Origin: Micromonospora sp. CPCC 205371
GTDB taxonomy: Bacteria; Actinomycetota; Actinomycetes; Mycobacteriales; Micromonosporaceae
Length of the DNA stretch: 37,739 bases
Reading direction: 5' to 3'
NCBI RefSeq assembly: GCF_026130045.1
Contig: NZ_JAIBNX010000071.1
Location: forward strand, 1 to 37,739
The translations under genes and the position numbers were made by a program. The notes below the pieces were generated by a model. It searched no databases, was not told where the DNA came from, and worked only from the letters and a program-made list of their open reading frames with translations. Below, piece by piece: positions 16,818-23,420 of this stretch (positions are counted from its first letter, which is position 1; every line of letters starts with the position of its first letter).

Positions 16818-17477
16818 TCATGGCGTGTGGCGTCGATCCGTGCCCGCCCCCGCGGCGAGAAGCGCCGCGCCGGGCCCTGCCAGGCGCGGCAGTGCCACCG
16901 CCGTGCGGCCGGTGAGCAGCAGCAACAGCGCGTCGATCGGGCCGCGCAGCTCCTCGCCCTCACCGGCCGTCCAGTCGGTGTCGCTGGCGACGAGCCGCAC
17001 GCCGCGCAGCTTGCGCCGCGCCCAGAACGGCCAGCCCATCGTCCACACGCGCGTGGCGCCGGCCCGCGCCGCGTCGAGCGGCATCGGCCGGTCGCGGCCG
17101 AGCGGCACGGCGATGTCCTGTCCGTGTACGAGGATGTCGAACAGGACGTTGCGGTAGTTGGTGACGGCGGGCAGCGCCCGCGACGCCGCGAACTCGCGCA
17201 GCTCGGCCACGATCTGGCTGGTGGGCCGGGTCGCGTGGCGCACCGCGACGTCGTGGTTGAGCCGGTGGAAGCGGCCCCCGGCGCGGACACCCTCTCTGAT
17301 CATGAACCACACGCCCGGCGGCTGCGACGCCATGGCCACGTGGGCGGCGACGTCGCGCACCCGCCAGCCGTCACACAACGACGGCGTCTCCCACTCGGCG
17401 TCGGTCAGGTGCTCCAGCAGGTCGGCGAGGCTGAGCCGCTGCTCGGCGATGACCCGCCAGCTCTCGTTCATGTCCAT
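16818..17477 (-). CDS. Maleylpyruvate-isomerase-family (MDMPI/DinB-like) protein
   Basis: The 219-residue protein has a four-helix DinB-like metal-binding domain. The signature is TPSLCDGWRVRDVAAHVAMA, with His46, and later DILVHGQDIAVPLG, with His118 and Asp121. This matches the mycothiol-dependent maleylpyruvate isomerase N-terminal family. Such proteins use mycothiol or act on small electrophiles in actinobacteria; the substrate is unknown. The ATG at 17477 has GGAGAG about six bases upstream. It begins two bases after the stop of the DsbA-like gene, so the two are an operon. Confidence 0.87.
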   Translation of the reverse strand: MDMNESWRVIAEQRLSLADLLEHLTDAEWETPSLCDGWRVRDVAAHVAMASQPPGVWFMIREGVRAGGRFHRLNHDVAVRHATRPTSQIVAELREFAASRALPAVTNYRNVLFDILVHGQDIAVPLGRDRPMPLDAARAGATRVWTMGWPFWARRKLRGVRLVASDTDWTAGEGEELRGPIDALLLLLTGRTAVALPRLAGPGAALLAAGAGTDRRHTP

Positions 17478-17479
17478 GG

Positions 17480-18131
17480 CTAGCTCTCCACCGCGCAGGC
17501 CGGGCCGTAATCCAGCCTGGCGGACATCGGTCGCTTGATCTGGATGACGTGCGGCCCGGTGGCGAGCAGCCGCACCGCGTCGAACACGCTCACCGCGTCG
17601 GCGCCGGCCGGTGCCGACGTCAGGACCGGCCCGAAGAACGCGTTACCGTCCAGGTGCAGGATCGGCGTGCCGGCGTCCTCACCGAGCGGCCCGCACCCCT
17701 CGTCGTGGCTCGCGCGCAGCCCCGCGTCGTACCGGTCGGTGCCGGCGGCCTCGGCCAGCTCGGTGGGGAGCCCAGCCTCGTCGAGCGCGGTGCCGATCAC
17801 CGCCGGCAGGTCGCGGATCGCCTGGTAGTGGTCCGCGCCGTTGACGAAGATCCGGCGGGCGATGGCGGGGTAGAGCGCGGCCATCGCCAGCGGGCCGTGG
17901 TGCGCGACCGCGGCGGCCACGACCCGCCCCGGCCCGCGGGTCTGGGCGAGCAGCTCACGGTAGTCGGGGGGAGATGTCGCGATGCTCGTTGAGCATCGCG
18001 AGGCTCATCGGGCGCAACCGCAACGCGATCGGCCGCTCGCGGCTCACCTCCAGCATCCATCGGTACGCCAGCCAGGCGAACGGGCAACAGGGGTCGGCGT
18101 ACAGGTCGACCCGGCACTCCTCGGTGTCCAT
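17480..18131 (-). pseudogene. DsbA-like mycothiol-dependent nitroreductase homolog, frameshifted
   Basis: The ATG at 18131 opens a frame beginning MDTEECRVDLYADPCCPFAW, matching the thioredoxin-fold entry of Rv2466c/DsbA-like proteins. It continues through RPMSLAMLNEHRDISP and then hits TGA at about 17954. One frame over, the rest of the family (RGPGRVVAAAVAHHG, then LGEDAGTPILHLDGNAFFGPVL) runs to 17480. A run of six G at 17966-17971 with one base too many explains the break exactly; removing it gives a 216-residue protein of normal length. The motif is CPFA (Cys16), lacking the second Cys of CPWC, a variant also found in relatives. Homopolymer error and a real null allele are both possible. 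Confidence 0.85.
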
Positions 18132-18145
18132 GACTGCCCCCCAAT

Positions 18146-18192
18146 TTGGTAAGATTCTTTTACCACTTTAATCAGAGAGTCTGACTAAGTCA
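18146..18192. promoter_or_regulatory. MarR operator and promoter region
   Basis: TGGTAA (18147-18152) and TTACCA (18160-18165) form an inverted repeat with a seven-base spacer. It overlaps a candidate marR promoter, TTGGTA (18146-18151), 17 bp, TAATCA (18169-18174). A second perfect palindrome, TGACTAAGTCA, lies at 18182-18192 just before the ribosome site. The gap separates divergent genes, so one regulator could control both. Confidence 0.6.
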
Positions 18193-18203
18193 ACGGAGGA
18201 TCG

Positions 18204-18641
18204 GTGACTGATACGCCGCTCAACCTGGGCCTACTTCTCTTTATCCCCTATCGGGCGATGGAGAGCCGAGTGTTCGAGGCCATGGCGGAGGCGGGCTTTG
18301 GCGATGTCACCCCGGCACAGGCGCGCGTCTTCCAGCGGATCGCCCCCGGCGGCAGCCGGCTGACCGACCTGGCCGAGCAGGCGCAGATCACGAAGCAGTC
18401 CGCCGGCTTCCTCGTCGACCAGTTGGAGCGCGCGGGGTACGTGGAGCGCGTGCCCGACCCCACGGACGCGCGCGCCCGGCTTGTGCGCATCTCGGAACGC
18501 GGCGCGCGGGCCATCCCGATCGCGGCCGCGGTCGTCGCGAAGGTCGAGGCCGAATGGGAGGCGCACCTCGGCAAGCAGCGCACCCGCCAGCTCCGCGAGG
18601 CCCTCACCCGCCTACGCGAGATCACCGACCCCTACCGGTAA
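18204..18641 (+). CDS. MarR-family transcriptional regulator
   Basis: The 145-residue winged-helix regulator has the recognition region LTDLAEQAQITKQSAGFLVDQLE and the wing DPTDARARLVRI. A GGAGG ribosome site lies five bases before the GTG start. It is divergent from the DsbA-like and MDMPI-like genes, both linked to mycothiol chemistry, so it may respond to oxidants or electrophiles. It contains no Cys, so direct thiol sensing is unlikely and a ligand-binding mode is more plausible. Confidence 0.9.
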   Translation: MTDTPLNLGLLLFIPYRAMESRVFEAMAEAGFGDVTPAQARVFQRIAPGGSRLTDLAEQAQITKQSAGFLVDQLERAGYVERVPDPTDARARLVRISERGARAIPIAAAVVAKVEAEWEAHLGKQRTRQLREALTRLREITDPYR

Positions 18642-18733
18642 CAAGCGCGGCTACACGGCGGTAGATTCGAGCGATTACCACGGGCCTGCCGCGCACCCGC
18701 GCCGCGCTCGCCGACGATCTGAGGTCGCTCGGG

Positions 18734-19468
18734 GTGCGGCGCGGGTCCGTGCTGCTCGTCCACTCTTCGCTCAAGTCGCTCGGATGGGTCTGCGGTGGCC
18801 CGGTCGCGGTGGTCCAAGCGCTGCTCGACGCGCTCGGCCCGGACGGCACACTGGTCGCGCCGACGCACACGCCCGACAACACCGACCCGGCCGGCTGGCA
18901 GCACCCGCCCGTACCGGAGTCGTGGTGGCCGGTGATCCGCGAGCACACCCCCGGGTTCGACCCGGCGGTCACGCCGAGCCGCTGGATGGGCCTGATCGCC
19001 GAGACGGTGCGCACGTGGCCGGGCGCGCGGCGCAGCGACCACCCGCAGGTGTCGTTCGCGGCGGTCGGCCCGGCGGCCGGCACCGTGGTGGCGGGGCACC
19101 GGCTCGACGACATGCTGGGCGAGCACTCCCCCATCGGCGCCGTGTACCGGCTCGATGGCGACGTGCTGCTGCTGGGTGTCGGCCACGACAGCAACACCTC
19201 GCTGCACCTCGCCGAGTATCGCCAACCGAACCCGCCGCGCAAGCCGGAGGGCTCTGCGGTGCTGGTGCCCGGCGGTGGCCGGGCCTGGGTCAGCTGGGAA
19301 GACGTCGCCACCGATGAGGGGGACTTCGCGCGGTTGGGCGCCGCCTTCGAGGAGGCCGGCGGCGCCCGCGCCGGCGACGTGGGTGACGCGACGTGCCGGC
19401 TGATGCGCCAGCGCCCGCTCGTCGACTTCGCGGTCGGATGGCTCGCGGCCAGCAGGGCTACGGCGTGA
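18734..19468 (+). CDS. Aminoglycoside N(3)-acetyltransferase-family protein
   Basis: The protein reads as the antibiotic-NAT/AAC(3) family: GSVLLVHSSLKSLGWVCGG, GTLVAPTHTPDN, RSDHPQVSFAAVGP, and LLLGVGHDSNTSLHLAEY near the acetyl-CoA and substrate site. It would use acetyl-CoA; the natural substrate may not be an antibiotic. The first ordinary start codon in frame is GTG 18734. Homology of the type TRAALADDLRSLG clearly begins earlier, at about 18680, where the frame has only ATT (18665, 18674) or CTG (18686) after a stop at 18662-18664. The true start is therefore unresolved. The 3' end overlaps the AlaRS-like gene by 11 bp, convergently. Confidence 0.85.
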   Translation: MRRGSVLLVHSSLKSLGWVCGGPVAVVQALLDALGPDGTLVAPTHTPDNTDPAGWQHPPVPESWWPVIREHTPGFDPAVTPSRWMGLIAETVRTWPGARRSDHPQVSFAAVGPAAGTVVAGHRLDDMLGEHSPIGAVYRLDGDVLLLGVGHDSNTSLHLAEYRQPNPPRKPEGSAVLVPGGGRAWVSWEDVATDEGDFARLGAAFEEAGGARAGDVGDATCRLMRQRPLVDFAVGWLAASRATA

Positions 19469-20624
19469 GGAGCGTGCGCACCAGGTCTCTTGGGAGGCCG
19501 TGGGTTTCGTGAAGGTCCTGGTAGTCGCGCTCGCCGAGCGGGCCGCGCGACAGGCGCCTGGACACCACGCGGCGCCCGCGCCGCACCAGGTCGCGGAAGC
19601 GCTCCTGCTCGCCGAGCAGCACATCGCGTACCGGCTCGACGCCAATGGACAGTCCGAAGTGGTCGATGGTGTGCCGGATCGGCTCGGTCGGCAGGTCGCA
19701 CAGCGTACGGCCGGAATCCTCGCGCCACAGCGTGGTGAGCACCCGCCGCACCAGCCGGCGCAGTACGTATCCGCGGCCCGTGTTGGAGGGGCGCACGCCG
19801 TCACCGATGACCACAATGGATGAACGCAGGTGGTCGAGGACGATCCGGGTGGACGGCTCGTCGAGGGGCCACAGCGGTGACACGGTGGACGTCCACGGCT
19901 CGAAGACGTCCACCTCGTACACGGAATCCTTGCCCTGCAGGACGCCGAGCAGCCGCTCAAGCCCCAGCCCGGTGTCGACGCTGGGCTGGGACAGCGGCCG
20001 CAGCGTCCCATCCTCCTGGCGGTCGTACCGCAGCTGCACGTGGTTCCACACCTCGACCCACCTGTCGTCGGTGGTAGGTGTGCCGTGCGGTGGCGTGTCA
20101 CCGGTCCATACGAAGATCTCGGAGTCCGGGCCGCACGGGCCGGTGGGCCCGTTGGACCACCAGTTCTCGTCGCCGGTCAGCTCCACCGGCAGGCCCAGGT
20201 CGCGCCAGGTCGAAAGCGACTCCGTGTCCGGCCCGACCTGGCTGTCGCCGCCAAACACGGTCACATGCATGCGGCTGGTATCCAGGCCGAAGCCGTCGCG
20301 GAGCAGTTCGAAGCCCCACCGCACGCTCTGCTGGCCGTCGTAGTCACCGAGCGACCAGGAGCCGAGCATCTCGAACACTGTCAGGTGGATGCGGTCGCCC
20401 ACCTCGTCGAGGTCGGTGGTGCGCAGGCAGCGCTGTACGTCGACGAGGCGGGTGCCGAGCGGGTGCGGCCGGCCGGTCAGGTAGGGCGTGAGCGGGTGCA
20501 TGCCCGACGTGGTGAACAGCACCGGATCGCCTGGCGGCGGGATGAGCGAGGAGCCGACGACGCGCCGGTGGCCCCGCTGCTCGAAGAACTCGACGAAGGT
20601 GCGGATGGTCTGTTCGGTGTTCAT
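19458..20624 (-). CDS. Standalone alanyl-tRNA synthetase catalytic-domain protein
   Basis: The 388-residue class II synthetase core resembles AlaRS. Motif 2 is RCLRTTDLDEVG to FEMLGSWSLGDY (about 66-95). Next come GPTGPCGPDSE (159-169), VDTGLGLERLL (216-226) and motif 3 GRGYVLRR (283-290). Canonical AlaRS is about 880 residues; here the editing domain, the C-Ala domain and part of the tRNA-recognition helices are missing. Active-site motifs look intact, so it may activate alanine, charge minihelices or serve another acceptor; this is inference. The ATG at 20624 has AAGGA eight bases upstream. It lies behind an alanine-rich leader peptide and terminator, so expression is probably tied to alanyl-tRNA charging. 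Confidence 0.87.
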   Translation of the reverse strand: MNTEQTIRTFVEFFEQRGHRRVVGSSLIPPPGDPVLFTTSGMHPLTPYLTGRPHPLGTRLVDVQRCLRTTDLDEVGDRIHLTVFEMLGSWSLGDYDGQQSVRWGFELLRDGFGLDTSRMHVTVFGGDSQVGPDTESLSTWRDLGLPVELTGDENWWSNGPTGPCGPDSEIFVWTGDTPPHGTPTTDDRWVEVWNHVQLRYDRQEDGTLRPLSQPSVDTGLGLERLLGVLQGKDSVYEVDVFEPWTSTVSPLWPLDEPSTRIVLDHLRSSIVVIGDGVRPSNTGRGYVLRRLVRRVLTTLWREDSGRTLCDLPTEPIRHTIDHFGLSIGVEPVRDVLLGEQERFRDLVRRGRRVVSRRLSRGPLGERDYQDLHETHGLPRDLVRTLLTP

Positions 20625-20632
20625 GGCGAGAT

Positions 20633-20655
20633 TCCTTCCGAAGGATGGCCGGAAG
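20633..20655 (-). promoter_or_regulatory. Hairpin over the AlaRS-like ribosome binding site
   Basis: On the minus strand CTTCCG (20655-20650) can pair with CGGAAG (20640-20635), and the AAGGA ribosome site (20637-20633) is partly inside the stem. This could add translational control downstream of the terminator. The stem is short (6 bp), so it may be weak. Confidence 0.4.
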
Positions 20656-20669
20656 ACCCGCACAGGGAC

Positions 20670-20701
20670 AAAAAAACCGGCGAGCCGTTTCCGGCCGCCG
20701 G
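20670..20701 (-). terminator. Intrinsic terminator (attenuator) before the AlaRS-like gene
   Basis: On the minus strand CCGGCG-GCCG pairs with CGGC-CGCCGG through ten base pairs with one bulged U, closed by a GAAA tetraloop and followed by seven T (20676-20670). A U tract this long is rare in such GC-rich DNA. It lies 17 bases after the leader peptide stop and 45 bases before the synthetase start, so it would end transcription before the gene. Confidence 0.88.
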
Positions 20702-20759
20702 CGAGAGAGTCAGGACGTCAGGCAGCGGCGACCGTCGAGCTGGCAGCTCGCGCGGTCGC
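20692..20759 (-). promoter_or_regulatory. Alternative attenuator pairings (regions 1, 2, 3)
   Basis: Inside the leader, GCGACCG (20759-20753) can pair with CGGTCGC (20734-20728), reinforced by CGAGCT/AGCTCG between them. Alternatively CGGTCGCCG (20734-20726) pairs with all nine bases of CGGCGGCCG (20700-20692), the 5' arm of the terminator, with one G-U. The two structures exclude each other. A ribosome stalled on the early Ala codons would mask region 1 and favour antitermination; one that reaches the stop codon would mask region 2 and permit termination. Confidence 0.7.
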
Positions 20760-20777
20760 GGCGGTGTGCGTCCTCAT
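20718..20777 (-). CDS. Alanine-rich leader peptide
   Basis: The 19-codon frame reads MRTHTAATARAASSTVAAA and stops with TGA. Eight of 19 codons are alanine, including three in a row just before the stop. It precedes a terminator and a gene for an alanyl-tRNA-synthetase-like protein, the layout expected of ribosome-mediated attenuation. Its ATG overlaps the stop codon of the EamA gene (ATGA), so translation may be coupled to that gene. A TACGGT box (20789-20784), seven bases upstream, could alternatively drive a leaderless transcript. Alanine is common in high-GC coding DNA, so composition alone is weak; the terminator and the mutually exclusive pairings strengthen the case. Confidence 0.75.
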   Translation of the reverse strand: MRTHTAATARAASSTVAAA

Positions 20778-21664
20778 GCCTCTACCGTAGCGTGGCGCCC
20801 TACCACCGCGCGCGCCCTATTCGAGCGCGCCTGGCCGGCCAGGATGCCACCCAGGACCAGCACGATGCCGGCGATCTGGTGCGGGGCAAGGCGTTCGCCC
20901 GCTATGGCGGTGCCGAGCAGCACCCCGGTGACCGGGTTGAGTAGCCCGACGAGACCGACCGTGCCGGCGCCCAGGTGCCGCAGGCCGGTGAACCAGGCCG
21001 CGAACGCGACGGCGGTCGCCACCACGGTGACGTACCCGAATCCCAGCACCGCGGGCCCGTCGAGGGCCGGCGGCGCACCCTCGACCGCGAAGGCCGCCGG
21101 CAGGAGGACGAGCCCGCCGGCGATCAGCTGCCACGCGGTGAGCGAGAAGACGTCGACGTCCGCGCTCCACTTCTTCGCGAGCACGTAGCCGAACGACGAC
21201 ATCGTCATCGCGGCCACGGAGGCGAGGACGCCGGTGATTTTGACCGCGCCGCCGCCGTCGAACAGCATGAGGCCGACGCCACCGAGCCCAACGAGCGCGC
21301 CGACCACCCGGATCGCCCGCGGCCGCTCGGACAGCGCCGCCCAGGCGAACGCCATCATGACGACCGGCGAGGTCGCCATGATCGTCGAGGCGACGCTGGT
21401 GGGGAGGGTCTGCGCGGCGACGTACACGAGAGCGAAGAACGCGCCCATGTTGAGCGCCCCGAGCACGGCCGAACGCCACCACCAGGAGCCGCGGGGCAGC
21501 CGCCGGCGCACGAGCAGGAGCAGCAGGCCGGCGGGGAGCGCGCGGATCGCGGCGCCCCAGATGGGGTGGTCGGGCGGCAGGTAGCGGTGGGTGACGAGAT
21601 AGGTGGCGCCCCAGGCGACCGGCGCGAACGCGGTCACCAGTACCCACCGGAAATTACCTTCCAC
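20774..21664 (-). CDS. EamA/DMT-family transporter (probable metabolite exporter)
   Basis: The 296-residue protein has about ten transmembrane helices arranged as two EamA repeats (VAWGATYLVTHRYLPP in the first, SSFGYVLAKKWS in the second). Members export amino acids, nucleosides or related metabolites. GTG at 21664 is chosen because it is seven bases from a -10-like TACTAT, implying leaderless translation; longer frames run through the operator. It is divergent from a MarR gene and followed by the alanine leader peptide and the AlaRS-like gene. This association suggests that the exported compound relates to alanine or an alanine-mimicking inhibitor, which is inference. Confidence 0.87.
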   Translation of the reverse strand: MEGNFRWVLVTAFAPVAWGATYLVTHRYLPPDHPIWGAAIRALPAGLLLLLVRRRLPRGSWWWRSAVLGALNMGAFFALVYVAAQTLPTSVASTIMATSPVVMMAFAWAALSERPRAIRVVGALVGLGGVGLMLFDGGGAVKITGVLASVAAMTMSSFGYVLAKKWSADVDVFSLTAWQLIAGGLVLLPAAFAVEGAPPALDGPAVLGFGYVTVVATAVAFAAWFTGLRHLGAGTVGLVGLLNPVTGVLLGTAIAGERLAPHQIAGIVLVLGGILAGQARSNRARAVVGRHATVEA

Positions 21665-21690
21665 GGAAGCTATAGTAGCTTCCGTGGAAG
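21658..21690. promoter_or_regulatory. Perfect 33-bp palindrome with overlapping divergent -10 boxes
   Basis: CTTCCACGGAAGCTA (21658-21672), TAG, then the exact reverse complement TAGCTTCCGTGGAAG (21676-21690). Each arm contains its own smaller palindrome, TTCCACGGAA or TTCCGTGGAA. The centre gives TATAGT on the plus strand (21671-21676) and TACTAT on the minus strand (21677-21672). Seven bases after each box comes GTG: 21684 for the MarR gene and 21664 for EamA. One bound MarR dimer pair would cover both promoters and both starts. No good -35 boxes are seen. Confidence 0.85.
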
Positions 21691-22217
21691 ATATCACCCC
21701 TGACGATCACGTCACACGCATCCAGCGGGCGTGGGCCCGCGAGCGGCCCGACCTCGACGTGGCGCCGCTCGGCGTGATCGGGCGGCTGCACCGGCTCGGC
21801 GGCCACCTTACCGAGCAACTGCTGGTCGTTTACCGGCGCTTCGGGCTCGGCGAGGGCGAGTTCGACGTGCTGGCCACACTGCGGCGCGCCGGCGAGCCGT
21901 TCGAGCGGGCCCCCGGTGAGCTGGCCGCCTTCACGATGGTGACCACCGGCGCGATGACCAAGCGCATCGACCGCCTGGAGCGCGACGGGCTGGTCGCCCG
22001 CCGCCCCAGCACGACCGACGGCCGGGGCCGCGTGGTCGCGCTCACCGTCGCCGGCCGCGAGCTGATCGACCAGGCGTTCGCGGCACACGTACGCAATGAG
22101 CACCGGCTCATGGAGTGCCTGTCGGCCGAGGAAGCGGCGCAGCTCCAAGGGTTGCTCGCCAAGTGGCTGGCGTGCCTCGAAGGACGGGACACATCGGACG
22201 GCGCGTATCAGTCCTGA
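21684..22217 (+). CDS. MarR-family regulator of the EamA/AlaRS-like unit
   Basis: The 177-residue protein has a MarR winged helix: FDVLATLRRAG, TMVTTGAMTKRIDRLERDGLVARRPSTTDGRGRVVALT. The N-terminal extension (about 30 residues, HVTRIQRAWARERPDLDVAPLGVIGRLHRL) is typical of the larger MarR subgroup that binds phenolics or antibiotics. GTG at 21684 is chosen for its position seven bases after TATAGT, inside the palindrome; frames extending upstream cross the operator and the EamA gene. It likely represses itself and the exporter. Its 3' end overlaps the BON gene convergently by ten bases. Confidence 0.9.
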   Translation: MEDITPDDHVTRIQRAWARERPDLDVAPLGVIGRLHRLGGHLTEQLLVVYRRFGLGEGEFDVLATLRRAGEPFERAPGELAAFTMVTTGAMTKRIDRLERDGLVARRPSTTDGRGRVVALTVAGRELIDQAFAAHVRNEHRLMECLSAEEAAQLQGLLAKWLACLEGRDTSDGAYQS

Positions 22218-22693
22218 TGCGTGGCGGTGCCCGCGACGCGGATGTCGTTGGTGAGTCCGACGACGCCCGGGATGTTCCTGACGGCCCGCGACGCGGCATC
22301 GCTCTGGTGCCCGAAGGCGACGTTGCCCGATAGCGTGACCACGCGCCCGCGTACGCCGGCCCGGACCGTGCCCGCGGGCACGCCGTCCGCCGACTCGAGC
22401 CTCCGGTTGGCGATGTCGGCGATGTCGACGTCGTCGACACCGGGTGCGCCCCGGTCGCGCACCACCATCTCGTCGGCGACGGCCCGCACGCCAGGAATCC
22501 GCCCCACCGTCCGTTTCGCCACCTGACGGTCGACAGTGGCGTCGACCTCGCCGCGCAGCGTCACCATCCCCGCCCTGACCACGACGGCGATGTGAGCCGT
22601 GTCCAGACCGGGGATGCCATTCAGTTCACCGGCCACGTGGGCCTGGATTTCCCGATCGCCCCTGCGGCTCCCTTGCGTCATACCGTCCACCAT
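22208..22693 (-). CDS. BON-domain protein (two BON domains)
   Basis: The protein of about 161 residues has two BON modules. The first runs over about residues 12-75 with VVVRAGMVTLRGEVDATVDRQVAKRTVGRIPGVRAV; the second over about 90-155 with VRGRVVTLSGNVAFGHQSDAASRAVRNIPGV. The G-x-V-x-L-x-G signature is present in both. BON proteins bind membranes or cell-envelope components and are often stress-induced. No signal peptide is visible, so it may be cytoplasmic. The start is ATG 22693 (GGGG just upstream) or ATG 22681. Confidence 0.85.
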   Translation of the reverse strand: MVDGMTQGSRRGDREIQAHVAGELNGIPGLDTAHIAVVVRAGMVTLRGEVDATVDRQVAKRTVGRIPGVRAVADEMVVRDRGAPGVDDVDIADIANRRLESADGVPAGTVRAGVRGRVVTLSGNVAFGHQSDAASRAVRNIPGVVGLTNDIRVAGTATHQD

Positions 22694-22887
22694 GACCCCA
22701 CGCCCGGGAAAGCGCCAGGGCGGGCGGCCCGTTCCGGACGGAACAGGTGTACGGTTGGGCCATCCGGATTCGACGACATCCCACTCCTGAGGTGCCCGCC
22801 ACACCGGCTTGAACACGAGAGCGGATGTCCCGTCGGATCCACGGGGCCGTCAGCCGCTGTCCAGGGCGATGCACCGAGGAGCAGCAC

Positions 22888-23097
22888 ATGGCCTACCTCA
22901 GCGACGTGAACCTGCGCGCTGTTCTCGTCGTTCTGGTCGCCAGAGCCGGCGGCTCGATCGAGATCACCAATGAGGAGCTCTACGGGGCCATGATGCCCGG
23001 CGGTGGCCACCACGAGAGGTTCCTTCTCGCGGAGACCGAAGTCGGCATCCGGTTATCGATCCAGCCGTCACAACAGGAAAAGGCCGGCTCCAGCTGA
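22888..23097 (+). CDS. Small hypothetical protein (69 aa)
   Basis: I do not recognise a named family. The protein starts MAYLSDVNLRAVLVVLVARAGG, probably a helix, and contains EITNEELYGAMMPGGGHHERF, then a beta-like end (VGIRLSI). AGGAG lies eight bases before the ATG, which supports expression. It sits between the BON gene and another small gene in the stress-like block. Confidence 0.65.
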   Translation: MAYLSDVNLRAVLVVLVARAGGSIEITNEELYGAMMPGGGHHERFLLAETEVGIRLSIQPSQQEKAGSS

Positions 23098-23153
23098 ACC
23101 GGCCCGCCTGCTCGTCGGCGTCCACGCACGAGAAGTAGGGCAGGACGACGACG

Positions 23154-23318
23154 ATGCACGTCAACAAGATCGAGATCATCGCGGTCCTGCGGTCCCGAGG
23201 GCTGCATGACAGAGCAGATTGGGTCGACCGCGCGCTTCCCCGCGTCGTCGACACACGCAAGCACAGCTCCCTGCTACGGATGCTCGATATCGAACCCGGT
23301 GTCGACGTCGGCCGCTGA
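23154..23318 (+). CDS. Small conserved-looking protein (54 aa)
   Basis: The frame is MHVNKIEIIAVLRSRGLHDR, ADWVDRALPRVVDTRKHSSL, LRMLDIEP and a short tail, ending at TGA 23316-23318. The amphipathic helices and the mixed, non-repetitive codon use look like a real gene. AGGA lies about ten bases upstream of the ATG. I have an impression of similar short proteins in related actinomycetes but cannot check it. Function unknown. Confidence 0.65.
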   Translation: MHVNKIEIIAVLRSRGLHDRADWVDRALPRVVDTRKHSSLLRMLDIEPGVDVGR

Positions 23319-23355
23319 TCCCGCGCCGCAGGTGTGAAGAGGTTGATCGAGGGTA

Positions 23356-23411
23356 AACTGTTTTCACAGTTGCTCCAGACCCCGGCGACGTGACCAGACG
23401 TCGATCGCCGG
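23356..23411 (+). promoter_or_regulatory. Leader structures upstream of the desaturase gene
   Basis: AACTG (23356-23360) and CAGTT (23367-23371) form an operator-like inverted repeat with a six-base spacer. Downstream, CCGGCGACGT (23382-23391) can pair with ACGT (23398-23401) plus CGCCGG (23406-23411), leaving a small bulge. Its 3' arm touches the GGGAGGA ribosome site (23410-23416). This could be a regulator site plus an RNA element controlling translation. Confidence 0.4.
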
Positions 23412-23420
23412 GAGGACTCC

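Noticed and set aside
20625..20777. T-box riboswitch for the AlaRS-like gene
   Set aside because: No T-box antiterminator sequence or specifier-loop layout is seen. A translated Ala-rich leader with alternative pairing fits better.
21603..21683. Longer N terminus for the MarR gene beginning at 21603
   Set aside because: It would cross the EamA coding region and the perfect operator palindrome. The leaderless GTG at 21684 fits the -10 spacing.
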